The translations under genes were made by a program, and so were the position numbers. From NCBI RefSeq assembly GCF_001641265.1, contig NW_020167532.1, positions 868,001-932,000 of the forward strand: a stretch of 64,000 nucleotides of DNA. The letters are read 5' to 3'. This document shows positions 31,378-43,525 of the stretch, piece after piece. The notes below the pieces were generated by a model that made no database searches, was not told where the DNA came from, and worked only from the letters and a program-made list of their open reading frames with translations. Within the stretch, counting starts at the first letter, position 1. Each line of letters begins with the position of its first letter. Origin of the DNA: Pseudogymnoascus destructans. Lineage: Eukaryota > Ascomycota > Leotiomycetes > Thelebolales > Thelebolaceae.

Positions 31378-33310
31378 ATGCCTACCATCAGCGTTGACAA
31401 AGCGGAGTTGTTCAAGGCTCTTGGCCGAGAGTGAGGGGGGGTCCTTGTGGGATAATCCAAGAAAAACTTTACTAACTACTCCCATAGATACACCACCGAT
31501 GAATTCGAAGAGTTATGCTTCGAGTTCGGAATCGAACTTGACGAGGATACCTCGAATAGCCCACGGCCGATCGTTAACGGCAAGGAGGAGGCACCACAAC
31601 TTAAAATCGAGATCCCCGCAAACCGCTATGATATGCTGTGTTTCGAGGGCATTGCCCTCATGCTTCAGATCTTCCTCGGGAAATTCCCATTGCCAAACTA
31701 CAAGCTGGTGACACCGGCGAGCGGAGAGTTACAAACCCTCACAGTGTCGAAGGAGACTGCAGAAGTCCGCCCGTACGTCTCAGCAGCCATCTTGCGGAAT
31801 GTCACCTTCACACAAGCAAGCTACGACTCTTTCATTGCACTCCAAGATAAGCTGCATGCCAACTTGGCCCGCAACAGGACGCTGGCATCCATCGGAACTC
31901 ACGACCTCGATACTCTCCAGGGACCTTTCACATACGAGGCGCTGCCACCAAAGGATATCAGCTTCATCCCTCTGAACCAGACCAAGAAGTTGAACGGCGA
32001 GGAGATTATACAGTTCTATGAAACTGACAAGCACCTTGGCAAGTTCCTCCACATCATCCGCGACAAGCCAGAATACCCTGTTGTCTACGACTCGAAGAGG
32101 ACTGTCTGCTCGTTACCCCCCATCATCAACGGAGAGCACTCTAAAATCACACTTAAATCGAGGAATGTCTTCATCGAGTGCACAGCGACAGACAAGACCA
32201 AGGTCGAGATTGTAAACAACATCGTGGTCTCGATGTTCTCACAGTACTGTGCGGAGCCTTTCACAATTGAGCCAGTCAAGGTTATTTCAGAGCACAATGG
32301 CGAGACCAGGATCACCCCGGATCTTACCTACCGCCGCTTTGAAGCAGAGGTCGACTATATCAACAACTGCTGTGGTCTCTCAGAAACCCCTGAACGCCTC
32401 TGTGAGCTCCTCACCAAGATGTGCTACAAGGCCACCCCTTCCTCGACCGACAAGAACATCCTCGACGTCTCCATCCCGCAAACCCGTGCTGACGTCCTGC
32501 ACCAATGCGATATCATGGAAGATGTTGCCGTCGCCTACGGCTTCAACAGGCTCCCGAGGAGCAACCCCAACAAGTCCGCCACCATCGCCAAGCCCCTGCC
32601 CATCAACAAGCTCGGCGATATTGTCCGCCTTGAGTCCGCCATGGCCGGATGGACCGAAGTCATGCCGCTGATCCTGTGCGCTCGCGACGAGAACTTCAGC
32701 TGGCTCAACCGCAAGGACAACAACACGGCCATCACGCTCGCTAACCCCAAGACCGCAGAGTACCAAATTGTGCGCACCTCGCTCCTCCCCGGTCTCCTGA
32801 AGACCATCCGCGAGAACAAGAAGCACAGTCTCCCAATCAAGGTCTTCGAGGTCTCGGATGTGGCTTTCAAGGATGAGACGCTCGAGCGCAAGGCCCGCAA
32901 CGAGCGTCACTTTGCTGCTGCGTGGTACGGAAAGACTAGCGGCTTCGAGATGGTACACGGTCTTCTCGACCGCGTCTTGTTGATGCTGAAGCAGGATTTT
33001 CTAATTGCAGCAGATGTGACGAGCAAGAGCTTGGACTACAAGGTTTCCGAGAACCCGACGAAGCAGAACGGATACTGGATCGAGGAGATCAACGAGGAGA
33101 CTTTCTTCGCTGGCCACGCGGCTGCAATCTGGCTCCGGATAGATGGAAAGGAGGTGAGGGTTGGAGAGTTCGGAATCCTGCATCCTACCGTGCTTGAGAA
33201 GTTCGAGCTGAGGTAAGTTCTACAGGCGTCTTTCAGTCCCAATTTGCCACTAACTATTTTATAGATACCCGGTTAGCACGCTAGAGATCAACTTGGAGGT
33301 GTTCTTATGA
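31378..33310 (+). CDS. FRS1: Phenylalanine--tRNA ligase beta subunit, cytosolic
   Basis: join(31378..31430, 31488..33212, 33265..33310), 607 aa. It starts MPTISVDKAELFKALGRE and the first intron splits the codon before YTTDEFEELCFEFGIELDED, the family's N-terminal domain; IEIPANRYDMLCFEGIA.. is the conserved segment that follows. A B3/4-like region (..DLDTLQGPFTYEALPP..), a B5-type region (..FIECTATDKTKVEIVNNIVV.. to ..DVSIPQTRADVLHQCDIMED..) and the catalytic-like core (..AYGFNRLPR.., ..NPKTAEYQIVRTSLLPGLL.., ..RNERHFAAAWYG..) follow in order. Exon 3 gives the end YPVSTLEINLEVFL. The subunit pairs with alpha to charge tRNA-Phe; the beta subunit recognises the tRNA and edits. Length is close to yeast (595 aa). 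Introns are 57 and 52 bp. Confidence 0.95.
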
Positions 33311-33573
33311 TCAAAACGAAAAATAATGTGCACACGGATATATATGGATCAGAGCTCTCAAGCTCCAAAAGCATCGCATGCATGTAGTATCACTCATAGC
33401 AAGCTAAGACCGGAAGTTTTGATAATGTGCATGATCAACGCTTTAACTAACTGATATGTTCGTCTTACAACGCGTTTTTAAAACCCAATCCGCTGCGTAA
33501 CTCCATAGTCGCTGTCCAGGCTATCTACATCTAACCCAGTTTTCATATGTGCCCAATCATTAATACCGTTATT

Positions 33574-35925
33574 TCATTGCATCTCAACCTCCGATTCCTC
33601 CGGTTTCCGTGAAGCTGGGGTTCTCGTTCCTGATCCCCCCTGTGATTGCGCTATACCCCCAATGCTTAGGTTTGATATCGTGCTTCGAAGGCCAGAAAGT
33701 CCAACTGCGTTGCCGCTATTGAGTTGCCTCGGACTCGCATTAACGGCAGTGTCCGGTTTCAGATCGCCACTAACCACGTCTGAATTCGCCGTCTCAACCT
33801 CGGTCAAGACCCCCGTACTGGCGTCTCGGGATGCAGATTTCTGGTGAAACTGCCCTACAGGGGGAATGCTTGGCCCATTCATCTCTTCGTCTGTTTTGCC
33901 AAAAAGCTCGAACCACCATTTCACCTCCTCAAGACGAGGAAATAATAAACGCTCTTTACCCCTAACATTGTCGTTCAGCACGCCGCCGTCCCAATCAGGA
34001 TTTAAAAATTTGGCACGGTCCGCTAGAATGTAGTCCCATACACTTCTGGTCAGTTTAGAGACCTGCGAGTCCAGGCGGGCCTTTTCATTGTTGTGCAGAA
34101 ATGTACCGTACTGGCAAGAGTATGTATGGTAGAGGAGGCGCCTCAGGAAGTGTCGGTTGAACTCAAAACGCTTCGGGTGTTGCCTTAAAAGTTGGTACAC
34201 TGCATCAAGAAACTGATGAAATACAGGACTCGTTTCGTTCTCTTTAGTTGCCTCCTCTTCCTCAGGGGTACCTTTCGCGGGCGCACGGAACAAACCAGAC
34301 GTCTCTTCATATATTGGCTCACCATCCGAATCAACCTCATCGGTGGGGGTTCTCTTCGTGAAAAATCTCTTGGTTTTCGCCAGGGCATTCTCAATTGTCT
34401 CATTCCGTGGCGCATCATTCAATCCTGGTTGGACAGAAGAGCCTGCAAGACCGTCGTATTCGGTCGTAAACCACTTGTCAGAGCTGAGATATCCATTTCT
34501 ATGTTGAAACATATGCCCAAACGCCAGCCAGTCCTTCTCTATCAATACTATAAAACCATCTAAAGTGCGATAGTATGGATCCAGCATTATTTGTGACAAG
34601 GCGCTAAGTTGGCTGGTTCTATCCCATCCATCGGAACAGTGGATCAAGACATGCGAGTGATGGATGCCAACCTGTCTAGCAATGAGTGAAGAGCCGTCCA
34701 ATATGTTGGCAATGTGCTTGAGCCAGTTACTCTTGGCAAGGAGCTCGCGATTCGGCGGTAACGGTGTCAGGTCGCCATCTTTAAGAGCTTCCACAACCTT
34801 CCGTAACGAATTCCGCATAACGTGGATGTTGTCAATTCCAAGATACGCCTTCGTCGCAAACTTATAATTGTCCATATTTTCAGAGCCAAACCCTGCGGCA
34901 TGCTGGGCTAAAGCATTCACTGTTGGGCGTGCGTCAACAATGAGGTTGCGGCGCTGCGCGCCGTAGATACGCGGCTGATCTCCGTCGTCGTCCGCGGTAG
35001 CAATCATTATGTCTTCCAACTTCTCTATATCTGTCTCAGCCATGTTGGCATCTTCATTACTTATTTCAACAATGTCGAGTTGGCTCGCAGTTGGGCTAGA
35101 CCGTTTCTCCGGTGTCGAACCAGTTGAAAGGTTATCAGAGGCTGAAAAACAGGCGCCCACAAGCTTCTCATCTTGAACGCTTCTGGCTGAGCGAATACCA
35201 ACGCCTGGTTGTGCGCTCCGTGTAATGGAGCAGTTATTGACTGGGTGTAGGTATGTTAAAGCTGGTATGCGTGATTTTGACCGGAATTTCGCAGCGTAGT
35301 TGAGAACATTGTCTGATATGCTGGTAGGCACCACAAGTAAAGCCGGGTATGTCGGTGAAAACACATAGTCTGAATTTATGGTCGAGATCCTCCAACCCTG
35401 ATCAATGCCCTTCTCGCTGATCCCTTGTCTCTTCCACTCCGCCCTCGCATCATATATCTCCCACCCCTTGATCGGGTCTTCTTTCGGGTTGCCCTTGTAA
35501 CGATAGGCATAGAGTTTGTTGATCCGTTTTAGTCGACAAGTAAGTCCTTTGATGCTTTCAAACACGTCCTTGGCCTGGACGGGATCATAAAAGTTGAAAG
35601 TAATAGAACTAAAGTCTCGGCCCCGTATGCGAATGTTGGAGGGAATGGCGGAACCGGGAGCGGTTGGACGGAAGGTGCAGCGTGAAATAATATGATATGT
35701 AATCCAAAACTCGCTCGTCTTTTGCGCCAAAGGGTCCCCTTCTTTCAGATTTATCCGTTTGCAAGAGTATATGAGGTGGTGGTTCGTCAAATGAAGTGTG
35801 CCTTTGAATTGCTGCCCGCCGTTGCTGAGCGCCTGAACCCCCTCAACCTGTAGTCCGAATTTAGTCTTACAGTCATATTACGGCTCCAACATAGTGCTAA
35901 CCTTGGGAATTTTAATTTTCTCCAT
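33574..35925 (-). CDS. YMR1: Myotubularin-family phosphatidylinositol-3-phosphatase
   Basis: complement(join(33574..35847, 35902..35925)), 765 aa. Exon 1 codes only for MEKIKIPK; a 54-bp intron follows and then VEGVQALSNGGQQFKGTLHL, which starts a PH-GRAM-like lipid-binding domain. The catalytic loop is HCSDGWDRTSQLS with the nucleophile near residue 412, the exact myotubularin CSDGWDRT form. It is followed by ..DPYYRTLDGFIVLIEKDWLA.. and ..HRNGYLSSDKW... The C-terminus is serine- and threonine-rich and disordered. Such enzymes remove the 3-phosphate from PI3P or PI(3,5)P2 on endosomal and vacuolar membranes. A linker of about 100 residues between the GRAM and phosphatase parts (..STGSTPEKRSSPTAS..) is longer than in yeast. 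Its 3' end converges with FRS1, 263 bp away. Confidence 0.93.
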
Positions 35926-36495
35926 GATGGTAATGATTGCTATTGTTGATCAGAGGAGAGGGGCCGGATCTGAGAACTGTCGCGCAGGGCCCGAAGGATT
36001 GTCGTCACCTTGGAATCAAGAGGACATAATACTTGCTTGGCAAGCTTGTATTAACAGAGCGAAAGTAATGAAAAGTATTGATACAGAGTCCTCGACATTG
36101 AGGCCCAACGAAAGAATAGTGTGCAGGAGGGAGAACAGGAAGAGCCTGAGTTGGGTTGCTGTATTTTGATATGCCCCTCAGTCAGCGACCATTGCTCCTG
36201 CCCGCCATCGTCCTTGTATCCGGCGAGGTTACAAGGCTCGCCCGCGCTAGTGTATTTCATCTTAGCGTGTTTTTTGGCAACCATGAGGCTTATCGCTTAT
36301 CGCCAACGGCGAATTCTCGGCAGAGAATAAGGGTTACAGGGGCTGCGTAGCCCTAAATGTCCCAACTGGTCAATCGGAAACTTTGAACGAGGTGCTCCTA
36401 TCGCCGCGCCGACTCATTTCCACCCCACGACCATCGACGACCAGCAAGTTTTGAACCTCACGCACAGGTTCAATTCACCCTCACAAACCACAATC
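35926..36495. promoter_or_regulatory. Divergent promoter region YMR1 / RPS3
   Basis: These 570 bp lie between the two start codons. The RPS3 side (36400-36495) is rich in C and A with cccacgaccatcgacgacc, a usual style for fungal ribosomal-protein leaders. Apparent frames near 36050-36350 lack codon signal or homology. Confidence 0.4.
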
Positions 36496-37379
36496 ATGGC
36501 TTCCGGTGTTCCAGGTGCCGCTATGTATGCATTCCCCGTCACCCGGTTGGAGAACAAAATATTATAAAAAGTCGAAAGTGCGCAATGGAATCATGATCGC
36601 TAACAGATTTCTTCTACAGCTCCAAGAGGAGGAAGTTCATCGCCGATGGTGTCTTCTACGCTGAGCTGAACGAGTTCTTCCAACGCGAGCTTGCTGAGGA
36701 GGGATACTCCGGTGTCGAAGTCCGCGTCACCCCCACCGTCACCGACATCATCATCCGCGCAACTCACACCCAAGAAGTCCTCGGCGAGCAGGGACGTCGC
36801 ATCCGCGAACTCACATCCCTGATCCAGAAGCGCTTCAAGTTCCCAGAGAACTCCGTCTCCCTCTACGCCGCCAAGGTCCAGAACCGTGGTCTCTCTGCCG
36901 TCGCCCAGTGCGAGTCCCTCCGCTACAAGCTCCTCAACGGTCTCGCCGTCCGTCGTGCCTGCTATGGTGTCCTCCGCTTCATCATGGAGTCTGGCGCCAA
37001 GGGTTGCGAGGTTGTCGTTTCCGGTAAGCTGCGCGCCGCTCGTGCCAAGTCCATGAAGTTCACCGACGGATTCATGATCCACTCCGGTCAGCCAGCCAAG
37101 GACTTCATCGACTCCGCTACCCGCCACGTTCTCCTCCGCCAGGGTGTCCTCGGTATCAAGGTCAAGATCATGCGTGGATCTGACCCTGAAGGAAAGGCTG
37201 GACCAACCAAGTCCCTCCCCGACTCCGTCACCATTATCGAGCCAAAGAACGAGGACCCAGTTGTCCAGCCAATGTCCCAGGATTACGGTGCAAAGGCCCA
37301 GGCTGCTCAGGCCGCCGCTGAGGCTCAGCGTGCTACCGAGCAGGGTGAGGGTGAGACTGCTGCCACTGAGGAGCAATAG
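36496..37379 (+). CDS. RPS3: 40S ribosomal protein uS3
   Basis: join(36496..36524, 36620..37379), 262 aa. Exon 1 gives MASGVPGAA and a 95-bp intron (GTATGC...ACAG) splits an Ile codon. A KH domain follows (..GYSGVEVRVTPTVTDIIIRA.., ..VLGEQGRRIRELTSLIQKRF..), then the uS3 C-terminal domain (..SLRYKLLNGLAVRRACYGVL.., ..ESGAKGCEVVVSGKLRAARA.., ..VLLRQGVLGIKVKIMRG..). The tail is rich in Ala, Gln and Glu and slightly longer than in yeast (240 aa). The protein lines the mRNA entry channel of the small subunit and also acts in ribosome quality control. Codon use is strongly biased to C-ending codons, as expected for a highly expressed gene. Confidence 0.97.
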
Positions 37380-37856
37380 GTCATTGGTTCTGCTATCGAC
37401 GGGCGTGTGGGTCATTTGCATTCGAGCTTTACGGTATATCCTGCCGGAGGCTTGTACCGTTACAATAATTGAACGGGTTCACAAACAAAAGATTATGATG
37501 TGCCAATGAAAATGTGAAGTTCCCACAGACTAGAACCTTTCGTCTTGCCTCTTATATGCAGTGCTGTCACAGGGCTTAGATTTTTAGAAATTTGATCATC
37601 ATTGTACGCTTATGCCAGATAACTGATGTATAATTACATTTAACCCAAAATTCGAGCTGTGTAGTAACAGTAGCACCCCCTAACGCCATAGCCTCATGCA
37701 TCGTCTCGATATATATACGGAAATACTCACGTGGAGGCTTATCCTCCCTACTACCAATACATTCCCTATCCCCGGTAACCAAGGCCGCTCCAGATTCCAC
37801 CACCCAAAGGCCATATACAATATGAATCCGGACACGTGTGTCATAAATTCCCTCCC
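37380..37856. other. 3' regions of convergent RPS3 and NIPA-type gene
   Basis: The sequence is AT-rich with no frame of note, as expected for two facing 3' UTRs. No RNA gene is recognised. Confidence 0.4.
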
Positions 37857-39473
37857 TTACAGCCTCGGCGAGCGCATCGGTGATCGCATTGGCGACCGCG
37901 AACCGCCCCTCGACGAGCGTGAGCTATTTTGAGATACATCATTCGGCTTGATGAAATTGCCATTGGCCTTCGACCTGGATTTTCCATTAAGTCGCAGGGG
38001 GGCATCATTCTCGCTCTCCTCGGTCAAGTCGTTCAAGCCCACGTTCTCCTCGTCATCATACGAGCGAATGAGCCCGTCTCGGTCACTTCGACCGTAGCCG
38101 CCGCCGGTGCTGTGTCTGGCAGGGTCACCGACGCTCCTTCGCGCTTGCATGCTTCTCCTGGTCTGAATGCTGGAGATCATGTCTGTTGCGATGCCATCGG
38201 TTCCTTGTCCACCCAACATCCTGTGTCCATTGGGGTCATCTCTTGAGAGATTCAGCAAGTATACACCAGTGAAGATGGTAAGGAAGCCGCAGAGAAGAGA
38301 GATCGTGTTGACCGCATTAGTCGTGTTGAAGCCGCCAAATAGGATGAACGAGGCACAAAGTGTGGCCGTGGTGAATGTAACATAGTACACTGGGTTGACA
38401 CTATAAACCGTGTGAGAATGTGGTCGGATAGGGGCATTGGGTTCTGGTCTTACATGGAAGTTGGGAATTGGCTTAGAGCCTTATTGAAGTAATTCATCTG
38501 TGTCAGAATGCATACTGCAGTGACAATCATGAAGACGTATGTCGATGGGTGCGAAAATTGATTTTTGCCCGCAAAAGTCAACTTCAATGCAATGCCGAAT
38601 GCCTTCACCGACATCACCGAAATGGATCCGACGGTAGAGCAAATGGAGATAAACACGAGCGGGTTCTTTCGCCCATATCTTGGCGCAACCTTGTAGATCA
38701 TGACAGCGGTGAAGACGCCGACAATCAGGCAGTAAAGCAAGAATCCTGTGCAAGAGTTAAGAATGAAGCGACGAGGGACTGCAAAGAGACCCACCTGGCT
38801 GAATCGCATAGTGCAGAATCTCGTCGACGGTCTCAATATCAGCATCCGGAGGCGCGTGAAGCACAATGATAACTGATCCAATGAGACAAATCGCACAACC
38901 CAATTTCCCCAATGTTCCAAGCTCTTCCTTAAGAAAGTATGACCCGAGAACGGCGCCAATTAACACGCTCAATGCGCCTAATGGAGTGACTAGAATGGCT
39001 GGCGCGAATGCGTATGCTGCAAAATTGGCGATCTCCCCAAGAATCACTGGACACGACGTCAGAAATGGAAAAACTCAACGGAGCAGAGCCCATACTTGTA
39101 ATTATACCAGCCCACCATATTGGACTCTTGAGGTATGTGAACCCTTCTCCTTCAAACCCCAGATGCTCTTCTGCGTGCATCAAACCCTAGATAGTCAGTA
39201 TTTGGAGCATAATATGGATTTGCCTCGGTAACAAGGTCGCCGGGAGCGTGGCGTACCATCTTCGTAATAACAAAACTCGTGCCTAAGAAATCCCGATTAG
39301 CTACGTTGCCATCATGATGTATACGCATCGCTCACCTATCATCAATGTGGACGCGACGGCCAAAGCCAATCCGATATATCTACACCATGACAATCAGCCT
39401 CGAATTCCCCCACAACGCGCCAGCGCAAGACACCGGTGCCCAGAATCCAATTGACGTACTTGTCCTCTATCAT
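37857..39473 (-). CDS. NIPA-type magnesium transporter, multi-pass membrane protein
   Basis: Seven exons: complement(join(37857..38400, 38454..38745, 38795..39046, 39096..39186, 39257..39282, 39336..39379, 39460..39473)), 420 aa. The first exons give MIEDKYIGLALAVASTLMIG then TSFVITKMGLMHAEEHLGFE, the NIPA signature. About nine hydrophobic segments follow, including ..SPIWWAGIITMILGEIANFA.., ..ILVTPLGALSVLIGAVLGSY.., ..GKLGCAICLIGSVIIVLHAP.., ..FLLYCLIVGVFTAVMIYKV.. and ..PVYYVTFTTATLCASFILF... The C-terminal 130 residues are cytosolic, rich in Ser and Arg, and end in an RSPMRSPMRSP repeat. NIPA proteins transport magnesium at the plasma membrane or endosomes. Several exons are tiny (14, 26 and 44 nt) but every junction has GT/AG and keeps the family sequence. 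Confidence 0.9.
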
Positions 39474-40886
39474 TTTGGAGGCAGGTCGCTACGGCGACAC
39501 GTGGGAAGTATGTGTAACGTCTTTGAGCTTGCGCTCGAGTCCTAGGAAGATGCTTCAACGGTTGCCGGGGGACGGAGCAATAGAGCCCAGTGTTCGAGCA
39601 GGACCGTCTGCAGACAGCTTGACGTTAAGGTAAGCCTCGCGAGAGCGTATCGAAGATGGTATTCGGTATGCGACTCTCCATGCGGAGGGTTTGTTGTCCC
39701 TGTGCGATTCAGTCGAGGCCTTCTCGCGGAGCAGGGGCCTCGGGAGCTTGCGCGTCAGGGATGGTATTAACAGATTTCGGGTCCGCGATGGCTGGAATTA
39801 TCGCTGGGCGTCAAAGCTAGTCCCGTGCCGGTATTGCTCGTGGCAAAGTAGTTGATAGTCTAGTTGATAGTCGAAGTTATGTATGAGGGGTCAGTCCAGA
39901 CAAGAATTCTGGCTTCTTGCCGTTCTCACAGGCACACCAGGAACATCCCGCTTAAGCGAGTTGAAACATGGCCCCTGCACAATCCCCTCTCATTTATACT
40001 CGTACGATTAGCGTCAGTTTGATTTACAGTACAGTACGTACGAAGATCTATATAAATAAGTTCGTGGATCAGTATATAACGTATGCTACTACAACGGTTA
40101 TTTACAGTAGATATCACTGCTATATAGCATTCAGTCTCCGGCAGCAATTGAACATTTGGGCTCCATGGCCTGGCCTTCAGTGCATGGAGATTAACATTCC
40201 GTAATTGTGGTATGAATCGCAATTCACTTGAAGCTAAACTTTGTACTCCAAACACAGCCTCCATCGTGCCCACATTTCAATACTGATAGGGCAAATTCCT
40301 CCCCAGCGCTCGAGGACGCATGCGATCCACTCCACCACGGCCCGCCAATACGATACATATGGAAGTGGATCTCCCTCTCTCTCTCCTGATGGATCTTATT
40401 TCCGAGAGGAAGTTCGTGCACTCCATCCGCCCATCCGAGAACTGTTTTTGAAGCCGTGCAATGCAAATGAAGAAGCAAGAAAACGCGGAATGGGCCAAAA
40501 AATGCTCTCGCACTTGCTTAGAGCTTTCCGCAGTGGCGAAAAGTGGAGGCCTCATAGATATTACAAGATTTTGATACAAACGAAGAGGGGGTATTGGATG
40601 ATTAATGGAAAGCAGGGGATAAAGGGGTGCAGTGTCAGTGTGATGAGTAACATACCTATGCGAATTAACTCGCATTTTCCATCCATAACCCGGCCTGATA
40701 TGTCGATGTTCTGTGCTAGTGCAGCAGATCAAAAATGGTGAAGTTGGTTACTGGCATGCACTTCGAGAGTTCTCGAGTTCCTCTTCGGGGAGATGTAGTA
40801 ACCAGTTCCCAAGGCAAACAAGTGAGGATGAGGACGTTGATAGTCATGCATAAGCACATCATTGACGTATAAACAAGCTTCTCCGA
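39474..40886. other. Intergenic, 1.4 kb, no gene recognised
   Basis: This is the upstream region of the NIPA-type gene and the 3' side of the acidic-protein gene. Short frames on both strands (for example 40241-40741 plus and 40277-40732 minus) overlap each other and have no family features. An AT-rich segment at 40000-40130 carries acagtacagtacgtacg. No tRNA fold was seen. Confidence 0.4.
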
Positions 40887-43525
40887 TCATGATCGGGGAC
40901 GCTTTGCTTCTGTTCTGTGGTTAGCAGGTTGTTCTATTCGGAGTGGACTGTAAATCCTACCTTGACCGTCAATGCCATTCGCCTCCCCATCCTCCTCATG
41001 TGACCTCTTCCCTGGCACCAGTGATTTCGCAGGTGTCGTGGGTCCTGATCCTGCAAACTGGCTGACCTCGTTGTCATCTTCATAATCGATCTCATCCGTC
41101 TCCTCTTTGTGGTTCTCCTTGCAGTCTGTTACCGCAGGTTTATCATCTGTCTCGTCGTTCTCAACGAGAGCAGACAACGACCCATCAACATCATCGTCTT
41201 CGTAACTTATTTCACCTCCGTCATTTTCCGCGTTTTTATTATTCTGGGTGTCAGAAGCTGTCGCCTCGGTATCAATGTTAATATGGCCAAATTCTTCGCC
41301 ATGTTCTGTCTCGCCATTCGTCTCTTGGACGTGGCCATCTTCGTTTTCAACGTAGTAAGATGCATCCACCTCGTCTTCATATGGGACTTCTCCCTCGTAT
41401 TCTCCATTGTCTTGGTGCTCATGTTCATCAGCGCCAGCTTCAAAGCTTTCATCCACTCCACCTTGATGCTCGTGCTCATCGGTGCCAACTTCAAATCCCT
41501 CGCCTACTTCGGCTTGATGCTCATGTTCATCGGCACCAGCTTCAAAATTTTCATTTACTTCAGCTTGATGTTCATGTTCATTGCCAGCGGCTTCAAAATC
41601 TTCGCCCACTTCGGCTTCTTGGCGAATATTCCCATTAGTAGAGGCAACATCATTTGCGGAATCTGCAGCCCCATTCACATCTCCAGGGGCATCTATACTC
41701 GGCTGTGCAGTAGCATCAGTCTCATTTGTTCCGTCAATTGTTTGCGAGCTCGAACGCCGGCTCTTATCGGGGATTTCGTCGGTAGCTTGATGTTCCGCTA
41801 CAGGGGCTAGTCACAGTTAGAAGGTGAACATTAGAAATTCTGGAAGTAAAGGTAGAAATAAATTCGGGCATACCAGGTTGTTCATAGTCGGTCTGCTCCT
41901 GCTTTGGGGCAGTTTCGACTCCATTCCCGCCCAGCGCGTAATCTTCGTCATCGTAGTCAATCAGGTCACCACCTTCTTCCTCTTCTTCATGGTTGCCATT
42001 TGGTTCGGGTTTAGTCAATTCCGCATCATGCTTCTCGTTCGTTTGCTCACTTGGCTCATTTTCTTCTGCCACAACAGGAACTTGGGTCGTATCAGGTTCA
42101 ACTGCTTCTGAGGTCATAGGCTTTTCTTCTGTCGGTGCCTCCGCAGCAGGGGATCCTGGAGAGATATCTTGGACAGAACCAACTTCGGTCCAATCTTCTC
42201 CCAATTCAACATTTTCCACTTGTTCGTCAGCGTCAATGCCATTAATATCATAAGCCTCTGACTCTCCCCAAAGTTCCAGGCCATTATCCTCGTTCCAAGA
42301 CTTAGCCACCTCCTGCAGTCCTTTACCTTGCCGCGCATCCTCAGCTAGGTTTGCAAAAAATCGACCAAACTCGGATCTGGTTGCTAGAGTCACGAAGAGC
42401 GATGGCAAAATGTCTGCGCCATCGTTGCGAACAAGGGTGGTGTGAAGATCCGCGATTTGAGAAAAGGATATTTCGGTATTAGCAGTAGAAGTCTAGGAAT
42501 GGTTAGTGTAAGTCCGCAAAATATTCGGACGGATTACTTACTTCACAGGTTTCCAATCCCAAATCATCGATTGTGAACACTAGTTCATCACCAGCAGGGA
42601 TTTCGTCATGGAGGATGTCTCGCAGGACAGCAAAAAGGGCAGACAGTGGCTCCTTCAGCACAGATGAATCTTTTAAGAAGTAGGAATCTGGATCATCGGA
42701 CTCAGACGATGCCACCAGCGCGTATTCAGATCCTTGATAGCCCACAGTGATATTACGCTCCTCAGATATCAAATCTTGTTCAACATTCACCTTCTGTTCA
42801 TTATTAACATTGGATGCTTCGCCATGTTCTTGTTCTTGTTCTTGTTCTTGTTCTTGTTCTTGTTCTTGTTCTTGTTCTTGTTCTTGTTCTTGTTCTTGTT
42901 CTTGTTCTTGTTCTTGTTCTTGTTCTTGTTCTTGTTCTTGTTCTTGTTGCTGTTGCTGTTCTTGCTCTTTTTCTTTCGGGGCTTGGGGTGGGCTTGGTGG
43001 GTTTATATTCTCCACTTCTTGTGGTTTCTCATTTGATAGGGGTGGTGATTCCTTATGAATGGTAGGAGACGGTGTCGGCTGTGCTGCAACTTCTTCAATT
43101 ATTTTAGAAACTTCTTCGGGTTGGAGTTCTTCAGCTTGGACAGCCTGCGCGACACTTGTCGTATCATCCGCAGGCTTACCGTTTGTATAACGGTCCTCAC
43201 TCTGGAGAGGGCTCGGGACAGTGTTAGAAGGAAAGGTATGTTCTTCAGTGTCGTGGGGCCTCAGCATTTCCAGTTCGGAAACGTCAATAGTCTCGGTGTC
43301 AATGACATCCTGGAGCTCTTCTTCGGGCACATAATCAGCATCTTCCATGTTATACGATGCATTATCTTCATCGAGCATCACATCATCGTTGGTGCCTGCT
43401 TCTGATCTGGCGTCTTCAATGATGAAGTCCTCGTCGTGATTTCCGGGCTCGATGTCTATGTTAATGTCGATATCATCATCGCCATCGTGTCCGTCGTAGG
43501 AGATCTCCATTTCGTCGACGACCAT
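40887..43525 (-). CDS. Acidic, repeat-rich disordered protein, function unknown
   Basis: complement(join(40887..41806, 41874..42492, 42542..43525)), 840 aa, with introns of 67 and 49 bp that keep the frame. It is very acidic from the start (MVVDEMEISYDGHDGDDDID). The middle carries an (EQ) dipeptide run of about 20 units from a hexanucleotide repeat (42826-42948). A more ordered segment follows (..ALVASSESDDPDSYFLKDSS.. to ..FTIDDLGLETCETSTANTEI.., then ..DILPSLFVTLATRSEFGRFF..) and is the best conserved-looking part. Exon 3 has four imperfect 17-residue repeats around (D/N)EHEHQ (41409-41612). The end SHEEDGE...EAKRPRS may be a nuclear signal. I know no function; a nuclear chaperone-like or chromatin role is only a guess from composition. 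Confidence 0.75.

Noticed and set aside
40912..40938. A 27-bp 'intron' GTAGG...ATAG near the end of the acidic-protein gene
   Set aside because: Both readings are in frame, but 27 bp is too short for a fungal spliceosomal intron, so I kept it as coding.
41109..41810. Plus-strand hydrophobic frame of 233 codons opposite the acidic protein
   Set aside because: GA-rich acidic codons read backwards give Phe/Leu/Ile-rich strings; there is no start context and the minus gene is spliced and conserved-looking.
42734..43058. Plus-strand (LF)n and (CS)n frames
   Set aside because: They are shadows of the EQ hexanucleotide repeat.
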